The position numbers and the translations under genes are program-made. From assembly GCF_003672135.1 (NCBI RefSeq), contig NC_039515.1, positions 4,402,001 through 4,466,000 on the forward strand: a stretch of 64,000 nt of DNA, given 5' to 3'. Below the pieces are notes generated by a model. It did not search any database. It was not told the origin of the DNA and saw nothing but the letters and a program-made list of their open reading frames with translations. This document shows, in pieces, positions 52,901 through 64,000 of this stretch. The stretch comes from Ooceraea biroi. Its lineage: Eukaryota; Arthropoda; Insecta; Hymenoptera; Formicidae. Numbering within the stretch: the stretch's first letter is position 1; each line of letters begins with the position of its first letter.

Positions 52901-53983
52901 AGTTGTGAGGAGGGTGGAACGAGATCGGCACTGGACGAAGAATGTTAAGGGGAAGGGCGGGGAAGGCTGGAAGTTGATTGCGCGGGGAAATTCGAGGATA
53001 TCTTGTCCCGCAGTAGGACTGACATCACCCTGATAAACAACGCTTGTCTACGACCGTAGGATAAGAGTCAAGCCCTGGGAATTAGCTCAAGTATCGCAGC
53101 TAGGTATCTAGGTCAGCGAGTTTTTATTTCGCTCTCTAGCAACTCGTTAAGGATTTACTTTTATGCGACTAGCTGTAATCTAGTTTCGCACATCGCTAAA
53201 GAAAGTGAGAGAGGAAGAGCTTCGTATAAGCTCCAACGCACGATTAAGTGCCCAACCAGAGCTATCCCTCCACAGTGTGCTATAGCGATGGAATATTTGA
53301 CGCAATATCAGAGACTGGTGGTAATTGTTTCTAAAGCCGGAGCAAATACCCGTCATAAAATTAATCTTGTTATAAGTAGCAAAATTGTGTAAAGCCGGAA
53401 CATTCTGGCGAAACTATAACAACTCTCTTTGCTATATCAGAGGAAAAAAACATGAATTGCTGTCTGAATCACGTGCGATATTAATCAAGATTTTTATTGT
53501 GCTTTATTATGCATGAAGCGACCTGTGATTTCTGCCAGAAATTGTAGATAATGATATGGAATGAATTTATGCGCGAGAGAAATCTGTGTGTGTAGATTCC
53601 ATGAATTCATTCTCTATGCAGTGTCCTCAAAATATGGCGGAAATTAATTTGACTGCGTTTTAAATTATCGCAGAGTTTTATTTTATCGCATATCGAATAC
53701 ACCATAATGGTTTATCCGGACACAGTCTCTCGCGCAGGATCATCATCGCATTATTATCACTGATATCTTATTACGGCGCGATTTATGCGCCATGTGACAC
53801 TCACGCGCAAAGAATTTATAAATAATGTAGCGCGTAATTTACATAGCGATTACATATTTATAACGAGCTTGTGTTACAGAATCAATACGTAGAAAATGAA
53901 AAACTCCGCATTACGGCATAAAGTGGCCGATATTTCCAATAAATTACAAGTGATAAGTGGATGCCTCGGCTGAGAGATTAATA
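49948..53983. other. Upstream intron or flank of the LRR gene, no other gene recognised
   Basis: The part next to 49.95 kb is intron-like. The remainder has only short, conflicting open frames. It likely contains the promoter, an untranslated exon and regulatory DNA of the LRR gene, but I can pin none of them. Confidence 0.5.
49971..49986 (-). other. Tandem 3' splice sites in front of the LRR coding exon
   Basis: Reading the minus strand, a long pyrimidine-rich stretch ends in TTGCAG, and 11 bases later in TTCCAG just before 49971. The ATG follows at 49947. This implies an upstream 5' UTR exon that I could not place. Confidence 0.55.
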
Positions 53984-54013
53984 TTGGGTCATTAAGTATG
54001 AAACTTTACAAAT
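53984..54013 (+). repeat. Mariner terminal inverted repeat, left
   Basis: Thirty bases identical to the reverse complement of 55238-55267. Confidence 0.95.
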
Positions 54014-54057
54014 AGAACAAACTTTTGCATTTTTTGGCACATGGACATGATTTATTT

Positions 54058-55077
54058 TCAATCGAAGTATGCGCCCATGTTATCTACACACTTCTGCTAT
54101 TTTAGTGGTAGTTGGTCTATGCCTCTACTATAGAAGCCAGGAGTACGGGAATCGATGAAGTCGCGGAAGGCTGTTTCGACTGCCTGTTGAGAATTGAACA
54201 ATTTTCCCACCAACAAGTTGTCCAAATTCCGGAAGAAGTGATAGTCGGTAGGTGATAGATCTGGTGAATATGGTGGATGACGGAGAGTTTCCAATTCCAA
54301 CTCCCGTAGCTTTGCCACGGTCAATCGTGCAGTGTGCGGTCGAGCATTATCATGCAACAGGATTGGCATTGACCGATTGACCAATTTCGGTTGTTTAATA
54401 GCAAGTTGTTGCATCATTTCGTCCAGTTGCTTGCAATATACTTCAGCCGTTATCGATGTACGAGGTTTCATAAAGTTGTAGTAGATAACACCTGACCTGG
54501 ACCACCAAACAGTCACCATAAGCTTCTTCTGTGTAATGTTGGGTTTCGCGTGATGTCTCGGTGGTTCATCAGCGTTCAACCACTGATGTGAGCGTTTACG
54601 ATTGTCGTAGAGTATCCACTTTTCATCGCAGGTGACAATTCGATTAAAAAAAGATTCATTTTTGTGACGGGAAAGCAAAGAAAGGGAAGCCTCTAGACGT
54701 TGCGCCTGCTGCGCATCGGTCAATTCGTGCGGGACCCATTTGTCCAACTTCTTTATCTTACCAATTGCAGCTAAATGAACCAATATGGTGGGTATGGAAA
54801 CATTGAATATCGATGCCAATTCACGTGTACTTTGAGATGGATCGGACTCTACTACGGCTCTCAAGTGATCATTATCCACCTTCGTCTTTGGTCTTCCACG
54901 TGGCTCATTAGCGAGGCTGAAATCTCCATCTCTGAAGTTTTTGAACCAATTGCCCACCGTTGCTTTAGTAGTTGAACCTTCACCAAATACAGCGTTGATA
55001 TTACGAGCTGTCTCCGACACTGTGGTTCCACGGCGGAACTCATATTCATAAATCACACGAATTTTGGACTTTTCCAT
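54058..55077 (-). pseudogene. Mariner transposase, open for 326 codons then interrupted by TAG near the C-terminus
   Basis: Cut-and-paste transposase. Visible: N-terminal paired helix-turn-helix region (about 1-110), linker WVPHEL (114-119), and the catalytic triad D151 (TCDEKW), D243 (LHDNARPH), D278 (SPTDYHFF). The last two Asp are separated by 34 residues, the mariner D,D34D signature. The frame meets TAG at 54097-54099. Past it the same frame continues with a family-like QKCVDNMGAYFD and a TGA at 54058-54060. Relatives carry Trp (TGG) at this point, so a single G-to-A change explains the break. A truncated protein of 326 residues lacks about 13 C-terminal residues, and whether it keeps activity is unknown. 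Confidence 0.9.
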
Positions 55078-55237
55078 AGTTCTATAAAAAAGAATCCACC
55101 AATAAAACTAATGAAGATATTTGAACAAACAAATATGACATTTGAAGAGCGAACATACATCTATCACACTAACCTAACCTGATACTGACGTTTGGCACCA
55201 AATTTGAGATAACAAATGTTAAAGATGGCGCTTTTAC

Positions 55238-55267
55238 ATTTGTAAAGTTTCATACTTAATGACCCAA
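55238..55267 (-). repeat. Mariner terminal inverted repeat, right
   Basis: Thirty bases identical to the reverse complement of 53984-54013; followed by the TA duplication. Confidence 0.95.
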
Positions 55268-55724
55268 TATATGCTGCAGCACGGCTCAATCCCCGAACGT
55301 TGTAGAGGCGGCATTCCCGAGATAGCCAAGTTAGATTGGCCGCTTATCGGGCTTAAAGAGAGCGTAAATAATAAACAAGACGACAAGGCTTCTCCCCTCG
55401 TCTCGCGCTGTTACAGACGACGAAATTTGCCCGGACATGCATAATACATGTGGAAATAGCATCGGGCGTAGTAGCTAGGCCGCGGTGACTTCTTGTCTAT
55501 AATAGAATCTGCGCCGTTCGCCCGACTCCGCGCAGCATAAAGCAAAGAAGTCTCGGATAAACGTATAACAGGCCAAGTCATTCAATTTACAGAACCCCCT
55601 TTCTGCTCCCCTAACTCGTCTCGTTTCGAGTTCCGAAACTGAACTGAAGACGAGCCAAAGTCATACCAAACTTGGCTAACCACCACGAACACTCGAAAAG
55701 CTGCAGTCTCTCCTCTCCTCTGCT

Positions 55725-55744
55725 TCTCTCTCTCTCTCTCTCTC
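55725..55744. repeat. (CT)n microsatellite
   Basis: Uninterrupted CT dinucleotides over 20 bases. Confidence 0.85.
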
Positions 55745-57709
55745 CTCAACAAAGAGCACGAATCACGCGCGAACCATAATTTTACGGTTTACCGTATCGA
55801 GCTTACATACCATTCCGCGAGAGTAAACTCTATGATAATGCAATTAGTAAATCGTGTACGCTGGATAAGACTTTCCTCCATCAAACATAATTATTGCGTC
55901 ATAATTATCCATCTACCTCAAAGAACAATCCCGTAAAATTAAAAGCTAAATTAATTTCTACTTGCTACTAAAATTATGACATATCAAACAAAAGAAACGA
56001 TATTTATCCAACAAACATATCCGTGAAGAAGATTCATTTCATTAAATACAGATTGAATATATTTATTTATGCACCCAAATGTTACCATTTCTGCTGGGCG
56101 GATCGACATTTAAATGAAATAAAGTAAAGCATGCTTACAAGAATAACTGTAGAGAAATTTTTACAAACGCGCAATTCAACGTCTCGCTACACATCCCTCC
56201 TAAATTAAACACAGCGACGTTGCAGAGCTGGCGTATAATTAATTTCGTTGCACCGGACGGGACGACACTGTACACGTCGACGCGCAACACCCGGAAGACA
56301 CACCGCGATAAGAATTACCTGCTGTTATAAATATTCGAGGGCGGTAATTAAAACTGTACCAGCCCGCGGCTACCAGCGGCCGGCAGATCAAACGTTAATA
56401 TCACCTAGCGTCATTCTAGCGCGCGGTATCTCGGAATTAAAGCAAGCCGCGCTCTAAACGAATTGCACGAATCGCTGCATTGAAATGCTAATTCAATTAG
56501 TTCTACGGGGTTAAAAACTTGGCGGTACCACACGTGCGGGCGCGGGCCCCGCTGTGCCGAAACGACTAATTGGATTAGCATATTAATGCGCGAAATCGGA
56601 AAATTCGTTAGGCCGAAAGTTTGCTCTGGCCCAGCTCGCTCCCTCTCTTTCCTCTCGCCTTAATGAATAGCTCCTCTCCTCGGGGCGCAATGCAGTTGCC
56701 GGGCATAAATTACCGGGGCGAACTGTGGAGGCTGGACCCGTATACACGCCCCCAGTTTAATTTATGCATTTCTTGACCCGTATCAGTGCGGACTCGCTTT
56801 CCTACCTGTTGGTCCGCGTCTGGTCTGCCACCTGTTCGAAAGGGATCCTCATTCGCCCCCTGTTTCTCCTGTTTCCGCTTTCCCTTCTCCCATGGGGAGA
56901 AACGAAAAAAATGCCTAGACATTTACATTACTTAACAGCCGGTCATCGGCCGGGATCTTCAGGACCGCTCGTTATATTCGAGCGCATCTGAGAAACGAAG
57001 ACGCTCTTGGGTTTAACGCCGTTTAACGCCGAGTCAGGAGAGCATCAATTTTCGGCTTACCAACGGGCCGTCTTTTTCATCCGGGACAGCTGTTCGACCC
57101 GATCCGATCCCTATCGGAAAGATAAATCGAGAGAGATCGGCCCTCGCGCGGTATCGCGGTAATACGGTAACAGCCGCTTAAGACAGCTGACAATCAACGC
57201 CAAGCCGAACACCCTACTCAGGAGAGGAAGTTCTGGCGATCGGTATCGATAGCGCGCGATACCTGCCGATCAGGGATGAGCATCACGAAACTTCCTGCGA
57301 TCAACAGGCGAAGAGTGCTCGTTTTCGACATTCGTGAAATGTTACTTTAACTTTTACGAAGAAAATCGCCCGCACCACCCGGAAACCTTCCTTTCCTTAA
57401 GCTGCGGGAAATTATGCAAATTAGAGGAAAGGATTCGCTTTGCGCGTGCTGAAGCGGCGAGGGCTCGGTTGCGAGGGCAAAGGGGCTAGAACGGTCGAAC
57501 GCGGAAACACCTAAGAGCTATTTCCAGGCGTAGGTAGAGGATTAATGTGGCGGCCGCTAGTGTCCGGTTCGTATTTCCACCGTGGGGGGATGGCACTCGA
57601 TCGGTCATCGAGCACGTCGAAACGATTTTAACCCTCCCGGTCTTCTCGGGTCGCGCGACCCAAGTCCGCGCATCCGCTCGAGTAAAATATTGCCTCGCGC
57701 GGAGGTCGT

Positions 57710-58110
57710 GGCAACGTAGAAACGAGAGAGGGTTCAAAGGAAGGAAGAGGAAGAGAAATAGCGGGAGAGAACGAGAGCGTAGAGGTCTCACTCGGTCGGG
57801 TATAACCAAGGCACGAGGGAAGCGAGTGGGAAAAAGCCCTCTGCAATTGCAATCCGGACAAATATCCGGAGCCGAGACGAACGACGAACGAACAAAGAGA
57901 AAAGAGGGGCAGAGGGAAAAAGAGAGAGACAGGGAGAGAAATAAAGTGTAAGAGGGAAAAAGAGAAGAAGGGTTGACGGCGAAAGAGAGATGGAGAGAGA
58001 GACGGGGTCGTTCGGAGGGTGGCAGAAGGTGGTGGAGGCGAACGCGGGGAAGCGGAAGAGTGGAGAGCAAGAGAGAGAGAGAAAGAGGAGTAGCTCTGGA
58101 GAGAAATTGT
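57710..58110. repeat. Purine-rich low-complexity tract
   Basis: About 400 bases strongly biased to G and A on the plus strand, including GA runs near 58070-58085. The long Arg/Glu-rich open frames here follow from composition, not from coding. Confidence 0.7.
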
Positions 58111-58340
58111 TCGGGCTACTGCGAAACGAAACGAAACGAAACGCTTCTGCCGCCGTTCCTATATATATGCGGCAGTCGATAAACCGCGCCTGCGTAGCTC
58201 AAACACACAGAACTACCCTCTCGTGTAGCACGACCGAAGGCTTAGGGGGCCGCCCGCACGCATATCTCCGCTCGGCGTTCCCGCGAGCGCAGGGGTGTGG
58301 ATTAAAGATATTAAAGATATACGTAACCGTTCCGCGTCCA

Positions 58341-58362
58341 TCCGTCCGTCCGTCCGTCCGTC
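58341..58362. repeat. (CGTC)n tetranucleotide repeat
   Basis: About five units, followed by degenerate copies. Confidence 0.8.
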
Positions 58363-58871
58363 CATCTGTCCGACCATCCGCCCTCGTGTTTTCCGTCCCG
58401 TCATATGTAAACCTTGGTCGCGCATCGTTCCTCCTCTTTTTTTATTTTTCTCCTCCGCTCCCGCTCGTCCCCCGGCCGCACGCGTTTTCTCCTCGCCTTT
58501 CGGTTTTCCTCGCGCGTCCACCCACGTTCCCGTGACACGAAAAAAAACAGATCTCTAAAGTTGAGTCGTTCGCGTCGTTACCTTACATTCCGGAACCCCC
58601 TTACATTTCAGACCCCCGCCCTTGCGATGACGCATGATCGAAGTACGATCTTAGAAACGGAATGGCATCGAGGAGATCGCGGATGTCGCGATGTTTCACC
58701 GAGGAGTATCGTCTACGTCGCACCCAAGTTACACCTACGCCCATCGATTTCGTTAGCCCCGACGTTCGTCGCTTTGTCTTGCGCCGCTTTTACTCGGTTC
58801 TCATCAGTTACACCTAACCGTTCCTCTCTTGCTGTTTTTTCCCGATGCTTCGTGCCATGCGGAACGCCCAG

Positions 58872-58896
58872 TTCGTTCGTTCGTTCGTTCGTTCGT
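58872..58896. repeat. (TTCG)n tetranucleotide repeat
   Basis: Six uninterrupted units in non-coding DNA. Confidence 0.85.
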
Positions 58897-61800
58897 CACT
58901 ATCGAGGAAAAAACGGACACCGACTTGAGGCCAAATTGCTCCGCGCGTTAAACGCTTTCCGACCGTCTCGACGGGAGTTTGATTGCTCGAAATTTAAAGA
59001 GGACCAGCTTAACGGCGCCACGGGAATGCTCCTCGGCGATATATAGCGCGGCGCGTCTCGTTCCACTCGATTCCGCGCCGTTCGAAGATATTGAAATACC
59101 CTGAGACTCCGTGCCGTGCACATCCCGGGTTCTCCTCCCGATCGTCCGTGAAGGAATATGTTAGTCGCGTTCGTCGTCGTCTTATTTTGGCGTTCCTCGC
59201 TTTCAGCGACCGCGCTTCTCATAAAATCCCTCCCGCGGGCTTCATAAAAATCGTCTGCCGATAAATCACGAGTAAAATTTTACGGACGTGTACGACACGC
59301 ACACGAACGTGCGCTCTGATCCGCCAGTGATTCGTCCGGAACGCGTGGCTCTCAGCGAATTATGGCCGGCAGAGGGAATTAATCGTTTAAGTCGCTTGGC
59401 ACCGGTCAACGCGATGTCTCTCTGTGAATTTCATATCCGCGCGCTAGCAGCGCAGACGAGTTGCATAACTGGGCCACATTTCCCGGTTCCACGCGTGTTC
59501 TTTTTCGGGCACGTACCGTCTGATCTCGCAACTTTCTCTGATCTAAAACGCGTGAAAGTTGGGAATTACTCCGTGACATTAGTATCAACTTTTCCTGGAA
59601 AGCTGGGAAATTAAATTTCCGACAGAAAACTGAGCAAAGTTAAGTAATTTGATCCAATTAATTTCTTGCTACGCACCTAATTTTATTTCGGATTATTAAA
59701 CGGGTCACTCGTATATGAAGAAATTCCTTCGCAAATTTATGGTGCCTTTTGCGTTAAAATTTCGTTCATTTTTGTAGATGTTTAAAATTTACAGCCGGCG
59801 CTGTAATCTCATTTATATGTCACGACCAACATGCATGAAATTAACGCCAGAGGTAAATCCAATACAATTCTCTACGTGTCTATCGTGGATACATAGTTTA
59901 CAGAATGTTATAAATTTTCCATTAATTATGAACTCTTGACAAATTTAAAGTCATTTTCTTTAGAGGAAATTTAATTGGAGCACAGCCTTTATTCTTTTTT
60001 TGTAAAATCCCTTCACAACTGTGCGGTAAATACATGTTTTGTTAAAATCTGTTTAAAATAAGCTGAATGCTAAAGAGGTATTATCAATTTGTTCCATTTA
60101 TGTATCTCTAAAGCTAATCGTTCTGCTTATACATTTTATTGAATAACAATATTAAAAAGAAATCAGTAATAAATTGGCTCACGGAATCCGCGGATGAAAG
60201 TTTGATACGCAGCAATACCTTTAATTCACAATATCTGCAATATCAATGTACCCCAATGTACCGCATGTCAACGCCCCGGCTATGTGTACTCTCACAATTC
60301 CGCATCGATATCGCACAGAAATGTCGGTCAGACATATTAAAATATCCCATCTGCTCGTCCTGTGCTTCTCTCCTCTGTTCTGTACTGATAACTATCGGTT
60401 ATTTCCTCCAGCTGTCTCGCACCCGAGCTTGCCATTTATTTCAATCACAGAAAAAAAAATGGTTAAATTCACCATTTCTGCATGTCGCGGACAGTTTTAT
60501 GCAAGAGTCGTTGTTACAATACGCGCTAACTTATTTTTACAATATTTATCGGATTATTATGACATACAGCGTTGTTGCAACATACAGCGAAAGTCTATGG
60601 CTCTCCCTCGCGTTTTCGTCCCCGATATTTTAAAGCAAAATACCCGAGGTGTATGCTTACGTTAGCCGTGCATGCACGTTAATTTATTCACGTTCCTGGC
60701 GCGGCCACATTTAACAGTAACGATAATAACGACGTCCAGTTTCGAACGAAAGGCACAGTGACGCAGTCGGGCTAACAATATTAAGCCTGTTTAGTCGTTC
60801 GTTCCAGCATGCGACGGCCAGCCACTTCCCTTCCTGTCCTTTCTCTGCCATGTTTCCGGTTTTCCAGAGAGTAACGACCTACTCTCTCTCCTGCTTTCAG
60901 CTTTTCCACGCGGGATTATGACATTATCTGACAAGGTAGACGTTCCAGATCCAATTACAGCAGTATTAGGGCGAACAGACTCGCCAAAATGGTGACGATT
61001 TCGGATATGATATGGCATGTATGCGCGGCAGCACGTCGTAAATATTGCATGCCTGTTCGAGCGAACGCTCCCAGGTTGACATCAGTCCGATTACATAATC
61101 CGAGCTCATAGAGTACGATCGATCAGATCCGGGCAATTAGCCCATTTCTTTCCCACTTCCTGCCCGCTTTTCCCGTTTCGCCGAAAGCGCGGCCTCTTCC
61201 TGCCCACATTCAAAGACTTCCTCTTTCTTCTCACAATGGGCGACACGTGAGAAGGAAGAAGATTCGATGGCTCGAATGACGCCGCACCATGAGCGAGCAG
61301 CATGCGGCTGCGATAATCCGCAGCGATTATTTCTCGCGCCGCAGGCCGTGGTTCTCACGGTTCCCCTCACGACACCCAGGAGGCTTCTAATGATCTTTTC
61401 ATTCTCGTGCGTCCGCAGAAAATGGATGTCGGATGTAGGAAGGAACATGAGAGCGGGCGGGCGCGATTTAATCAACGGAGATGTCGTTGATCACCGAGCG
61501 AGTGGCCACGCGCGCGATCCGTTCGTTTCTTCTCGCCGCTTCCGCCACTGCTGATGTTTGCCGCTGTGTAATCATATTGTTCGCAGCGGTATTGATGCGG
61601 GGTGCGGAGACGCGATTCGTTTGTCGTGGTTTCTCTCAATTATTGCGACGAGGCCGTCAGCACAAAAGAAATCCTCCTCAAGTGGTTTCCTGAACCGTGA
61701 CCTACCGCCTAGACGGGGAGGGAGGACCGTAGACAAAAGCGGCTGGCAAACAATGCCTGGCTACAAGAGCAAACACGATATCCACCCCTCGCGCCGCGCA

Positions 61801-62329
61801 TAAAATTGAAGTGCAAGGTACAAGTTCACTGAAGAGACTCTCTCTCTCCCTCTCGACATGAAACTTAAACCGCGAGGGGGACGCGTGGTTGCGGGGGGGG
61901 CGCAAGCGGTATGAACCACCCGGTGGCGTTTAGCGTATGTATATGCGTTTTATACGGCAAGTTTCGCCATAAATCACCTCGTTTCACCGGCTAAGTGTGC
62001 ACGCGCGTCCGCGAACGAACTACTTCGTAACCAGATAAGTGTCTACCCCACGGGGGAAAGAGAATCTGTCATGTTCTGCGCAAGTGCCACATCTTGTCGT
62101 TCTCGTAAAGATAATATTGATAATTGGGGAGAGAGCGGAAAGGTAGCGTACTCCATTTCGCTCGCGTTAATACACAAAAATGGAAGTGATAAATCAAGAA
62201 TCAGGGATTAAATCCAATTTTCGTCTCGGCGAATGAGAAACCACACACCGCTGTTATTACTACCACTATCTCTCCGACACCCCACAAGGGACCCCGAACG
62301 TTCTCTCTTTGGGTGACACCGAAGTGACG

Positions 62330-62378
62330 CTGTCCTTTGTGCCTGTCGACTAAATGAGTTAGTCCACCCAAAGGACAG
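62330..62378. repeat. Short hairpin with two-part stem
   Basis: CTGTCCTTTG pairs with CAAAGGACAG, and inside it GACTAA pairs with TTAGTC around a small loop. A second complement, CTTTGGGTG against CACCCAAAG, overlaps this hairpin's right arm. No coding context and no recognised RNA family. Confidence 0.5.
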
Positions 62379-64000
62379 GCTTAATCTTCATCTCAAATCT
62401 CGTTCTATCATCGCTGGAATAGTAATTACTCGCGAGAATAATTGTTAGTACAGAAAGTAGAGTGAGATACGTTATTTAAAATGAACGATAAATGACGCAC
62501 GTACAAAGTACGTTGCATAAATTGCGTTTTATATAGTCCGTACGTGATGCTGATAACTTCAACTGCCTGTTTCGGCTTGTCTTACACCCGGTGTAAAGTG
62601 AAATCTATTGCTTTCGCGCAATAATGTAGATTGCGCGGGTATGTAAATGATTCCAACACAGAAGCTTCGCCACCCCTGTATCTCGGCATCGATCGGCGCG
62701 TTAAAATATTGCACCCTCGCGTTATCGAAACATTTCTTCCGTTTGCGAGTGACGTACATGAGTAAAGTAACGTAAATTCGATAAGTCGCCCGTAGGCACT
62801 TTACGGACGAAATGGAAAGCGCACTCTCCCGGCATCAGGCGAGCCCACCCTCGCGATTTCGCGCGTTTCCGGCTGTATCAGGGTGGCGGGCGCGTTTTAC
62901 ATTTCTAATGTTTTTTCTGATAGCGGATCAGCACGGCGGTCGCTGGGAAGGACGGACTTTAGAGAAGCAACGAAACAGCTGCAGCAGCAGCAGCAGCCGC
63001 GCCGAAGGAGCGATTCGACCGACGTAGGGATAAAGCGGTTAGCTACCGCCCGCCCTCTTTTCCGCCGCTGAAACGGCGAGAGATGGGTATCTCCGAAAAT
63101 AGGATTGGTGCGGCACGCATTGTGCTCTTCCTCCACCTTCGTCTCCCGACCGCGCGTTACCCTCGTCCGCTTCTTCTTCTTCTTCTCCTCATATTTATAG
63201 CCATCGTCTTTTCCACCGCCCTGCCCGTGCGCGCTTAATTCGACCGCTCTCGTGGAACACGCTTCTCCCCGCGGCCGGATCGGAGAGAAGAGTAATCCGA
63301 CGAGTATGCACGGGCAAACGCGTCGAACCTGGCGTGCAGCAGGGGCGCCAGGTGTGTTCTGATTTATCACGACAGCTAGAAGTTGACTGGAGAACCGGAG
63401 ACGGAGGACGAGGAAGGGGATGAGAGGCAGGGAGGGCGACCGCCGCTGCAAAGGGCTCTGGCCGGGTGCCGCCTGTCGTGGATCTCTATTCGATCGCGCG
63501 GTCTTCGTGGCTTATTAGAATTTCCGACGGCGTGCCGTAGCCGCGCCTGACGGCGATGTCGATGTCGTTCTGCGGTGCGCGCGTAGTTCCCTCGTGTCGC
63601 TCGTTCACCTCGAGCTTTTTACGGCCGCGGGCTGCGTTCATCACTGACGATGGTGGACCCTCCTCCTCGCGTAGGCGTCGCGCACGAATGAATTGACGAA
63701 CGTGTCGGTGAACGGGGAAACGAGCCCGACAACGACGGGAGAACACGTCGGTGCAACGTCGATGCAACGCTCTCTTCCTCAGGCGCGGCGCGGCGCGGCG
63801 AGCCGATGTAAATGCCATATCTGTATAATTCCCGCCGTCGTTCACGCCCCGTAAGCTTTATGGGCCGCTTTATTATCGGAGAGTGGCACTCGCCTCTCCT
63901 CGTTCACCTCTCCCGGCGGTTATTGTACGCTGGAAAAGCTCGAAAAGGGTGGATGGTGACCGTGGACGGTCACTGAGGCTGAGAGCGGGGTGAGAGCATG

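Larger units (their letters stand above)
53984..55267 (-). mobile_element. Full-length mariner element (Tc1/mariner, cecropia-like)
   Basis: 1284 bp, flanked by TA on both sides (53982-53983 and 55268-55269), the usual mariner target duplication. The ends are perfect 30-bp inverted repeats starting TTGGGTCATTAAG. A single transposase frame fills most of the interior on the minus strand. Perfect ends and a nearly intact frame point to recent insertion. Cecropia-type is inferred from overall similarity to that group (the group that includes Hsmar1). Confidence 0.95.
55268..64000. other. GC-rich non-coding region with simple repeats, no gene recognised
   Basis: CpG-rich, with many short overlapping open frames on all strands that are dominated by Arg, Ser and Pro, typical of non-coding GC-rich DNA. 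Simple repeats include CT (55725-55744), purine-rich tracts (about 57710-58110), CGTC (58341-58362) and TTCG (58872-58896). A 49-base hairpin lies at 62330-62378. A TATATATA at about 58161-58168 inside a CpG-rich context could mark a promoter. This may be the 5' region of a gene beyond the right edge or distant regulatory DNA of the LRR gene. Confidence 0.5.

Noticed and set aside
57486..58070. Minus-strand open frame of 194 codons
   Set aside because: Composition-driven Leu/Ser/Arg/Phe run over a purine-rich tract, with an equally open frame on the other strand.
62897..63451. Minus-strand open frame of 184 codons
   Set aside because: Low-complexity (poly-Lys, poly-Cys from triplet repeats) with no recognisable domain.
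1..64000. tRNA, rRNA, CRISPR or operon-like systems
   Set aside because: I looked for T-arm-like GGTTCGAATCC patterns on both strands, regular direct repeats and clustered same-strand unspliced frames and saw none; a covariance search was not possible.

Overview
The window looks like nuclear DNA of an insect, most likely a hymenopteran and plausibly an ant. The reasons are GT-AG introns of mostly 70-500 bases, AT-rich introns beside CpG-rich exons and flanks, insect-type gene content, and a cecropia-type mariner element. The species call is inference; no sequence search was possible.

Layout: 1-5480 is non-coding 3' flank. 5481-28379 (minus) is a complete 43-exon UBR4 gene (Drosophila purity of essence/pushover). 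I joined every exon by splice sites and phase into one open frame of about 5271 residues. 28380-29403 is a 1-kb head-to-head promoter region shared with the next gene. 29404-35484 (plus) is a complete 14-exon Als2 (alsin) gene, 1542 residues. 35485-38707 holds AT-rich 3' flank, a possible small membrane-protein gene on the minus strand, and a near-perfect foldback repeat. 38708-40270 (plus) is a complete six-exon CD2BP2/U5-52K gene, 337 residues, with a C-terminal GYF domain. 40271-48009 is non-coding. 48010-49947 (minus) is a one-exon coding region for a 645-residue leucine-rich-repeat membrane protein of the capricious/tartan type. 49948-53983 is non-coding. 53984-55267 is a full-length mariner element with perfect 30-bp terminal inverted repeats and a TA duplication, whose transposase frame is cut near its end by a TAG. 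55268-64000 is GC-rich, low-complexity, non-coding sequence.

The left half is a compact cluster of broadly expressed genes: a giant N-degron ubiquitin ligase, an endosomal Rab5/Rac exchange factor and a spliceosomal U5 protein. UBR4 and Als2 are both linked to neuronal function, but I see no evidence of a shared pathway beyond the common promoter region. The right half is gene-poor and surrounds one adhesion-type LRR gene, a layout typical of developmentally regulated loci. I found no CRISPR array, operon-like system, tRNA or rRNA gene. Nothing amounts to a clearly new molecular system; the best leads are the small minus-strand ORF at 38 kb, the foldback repeats, a latent truncating splice site in Als2, and the PDZ-ligand tail of the LRR protein.
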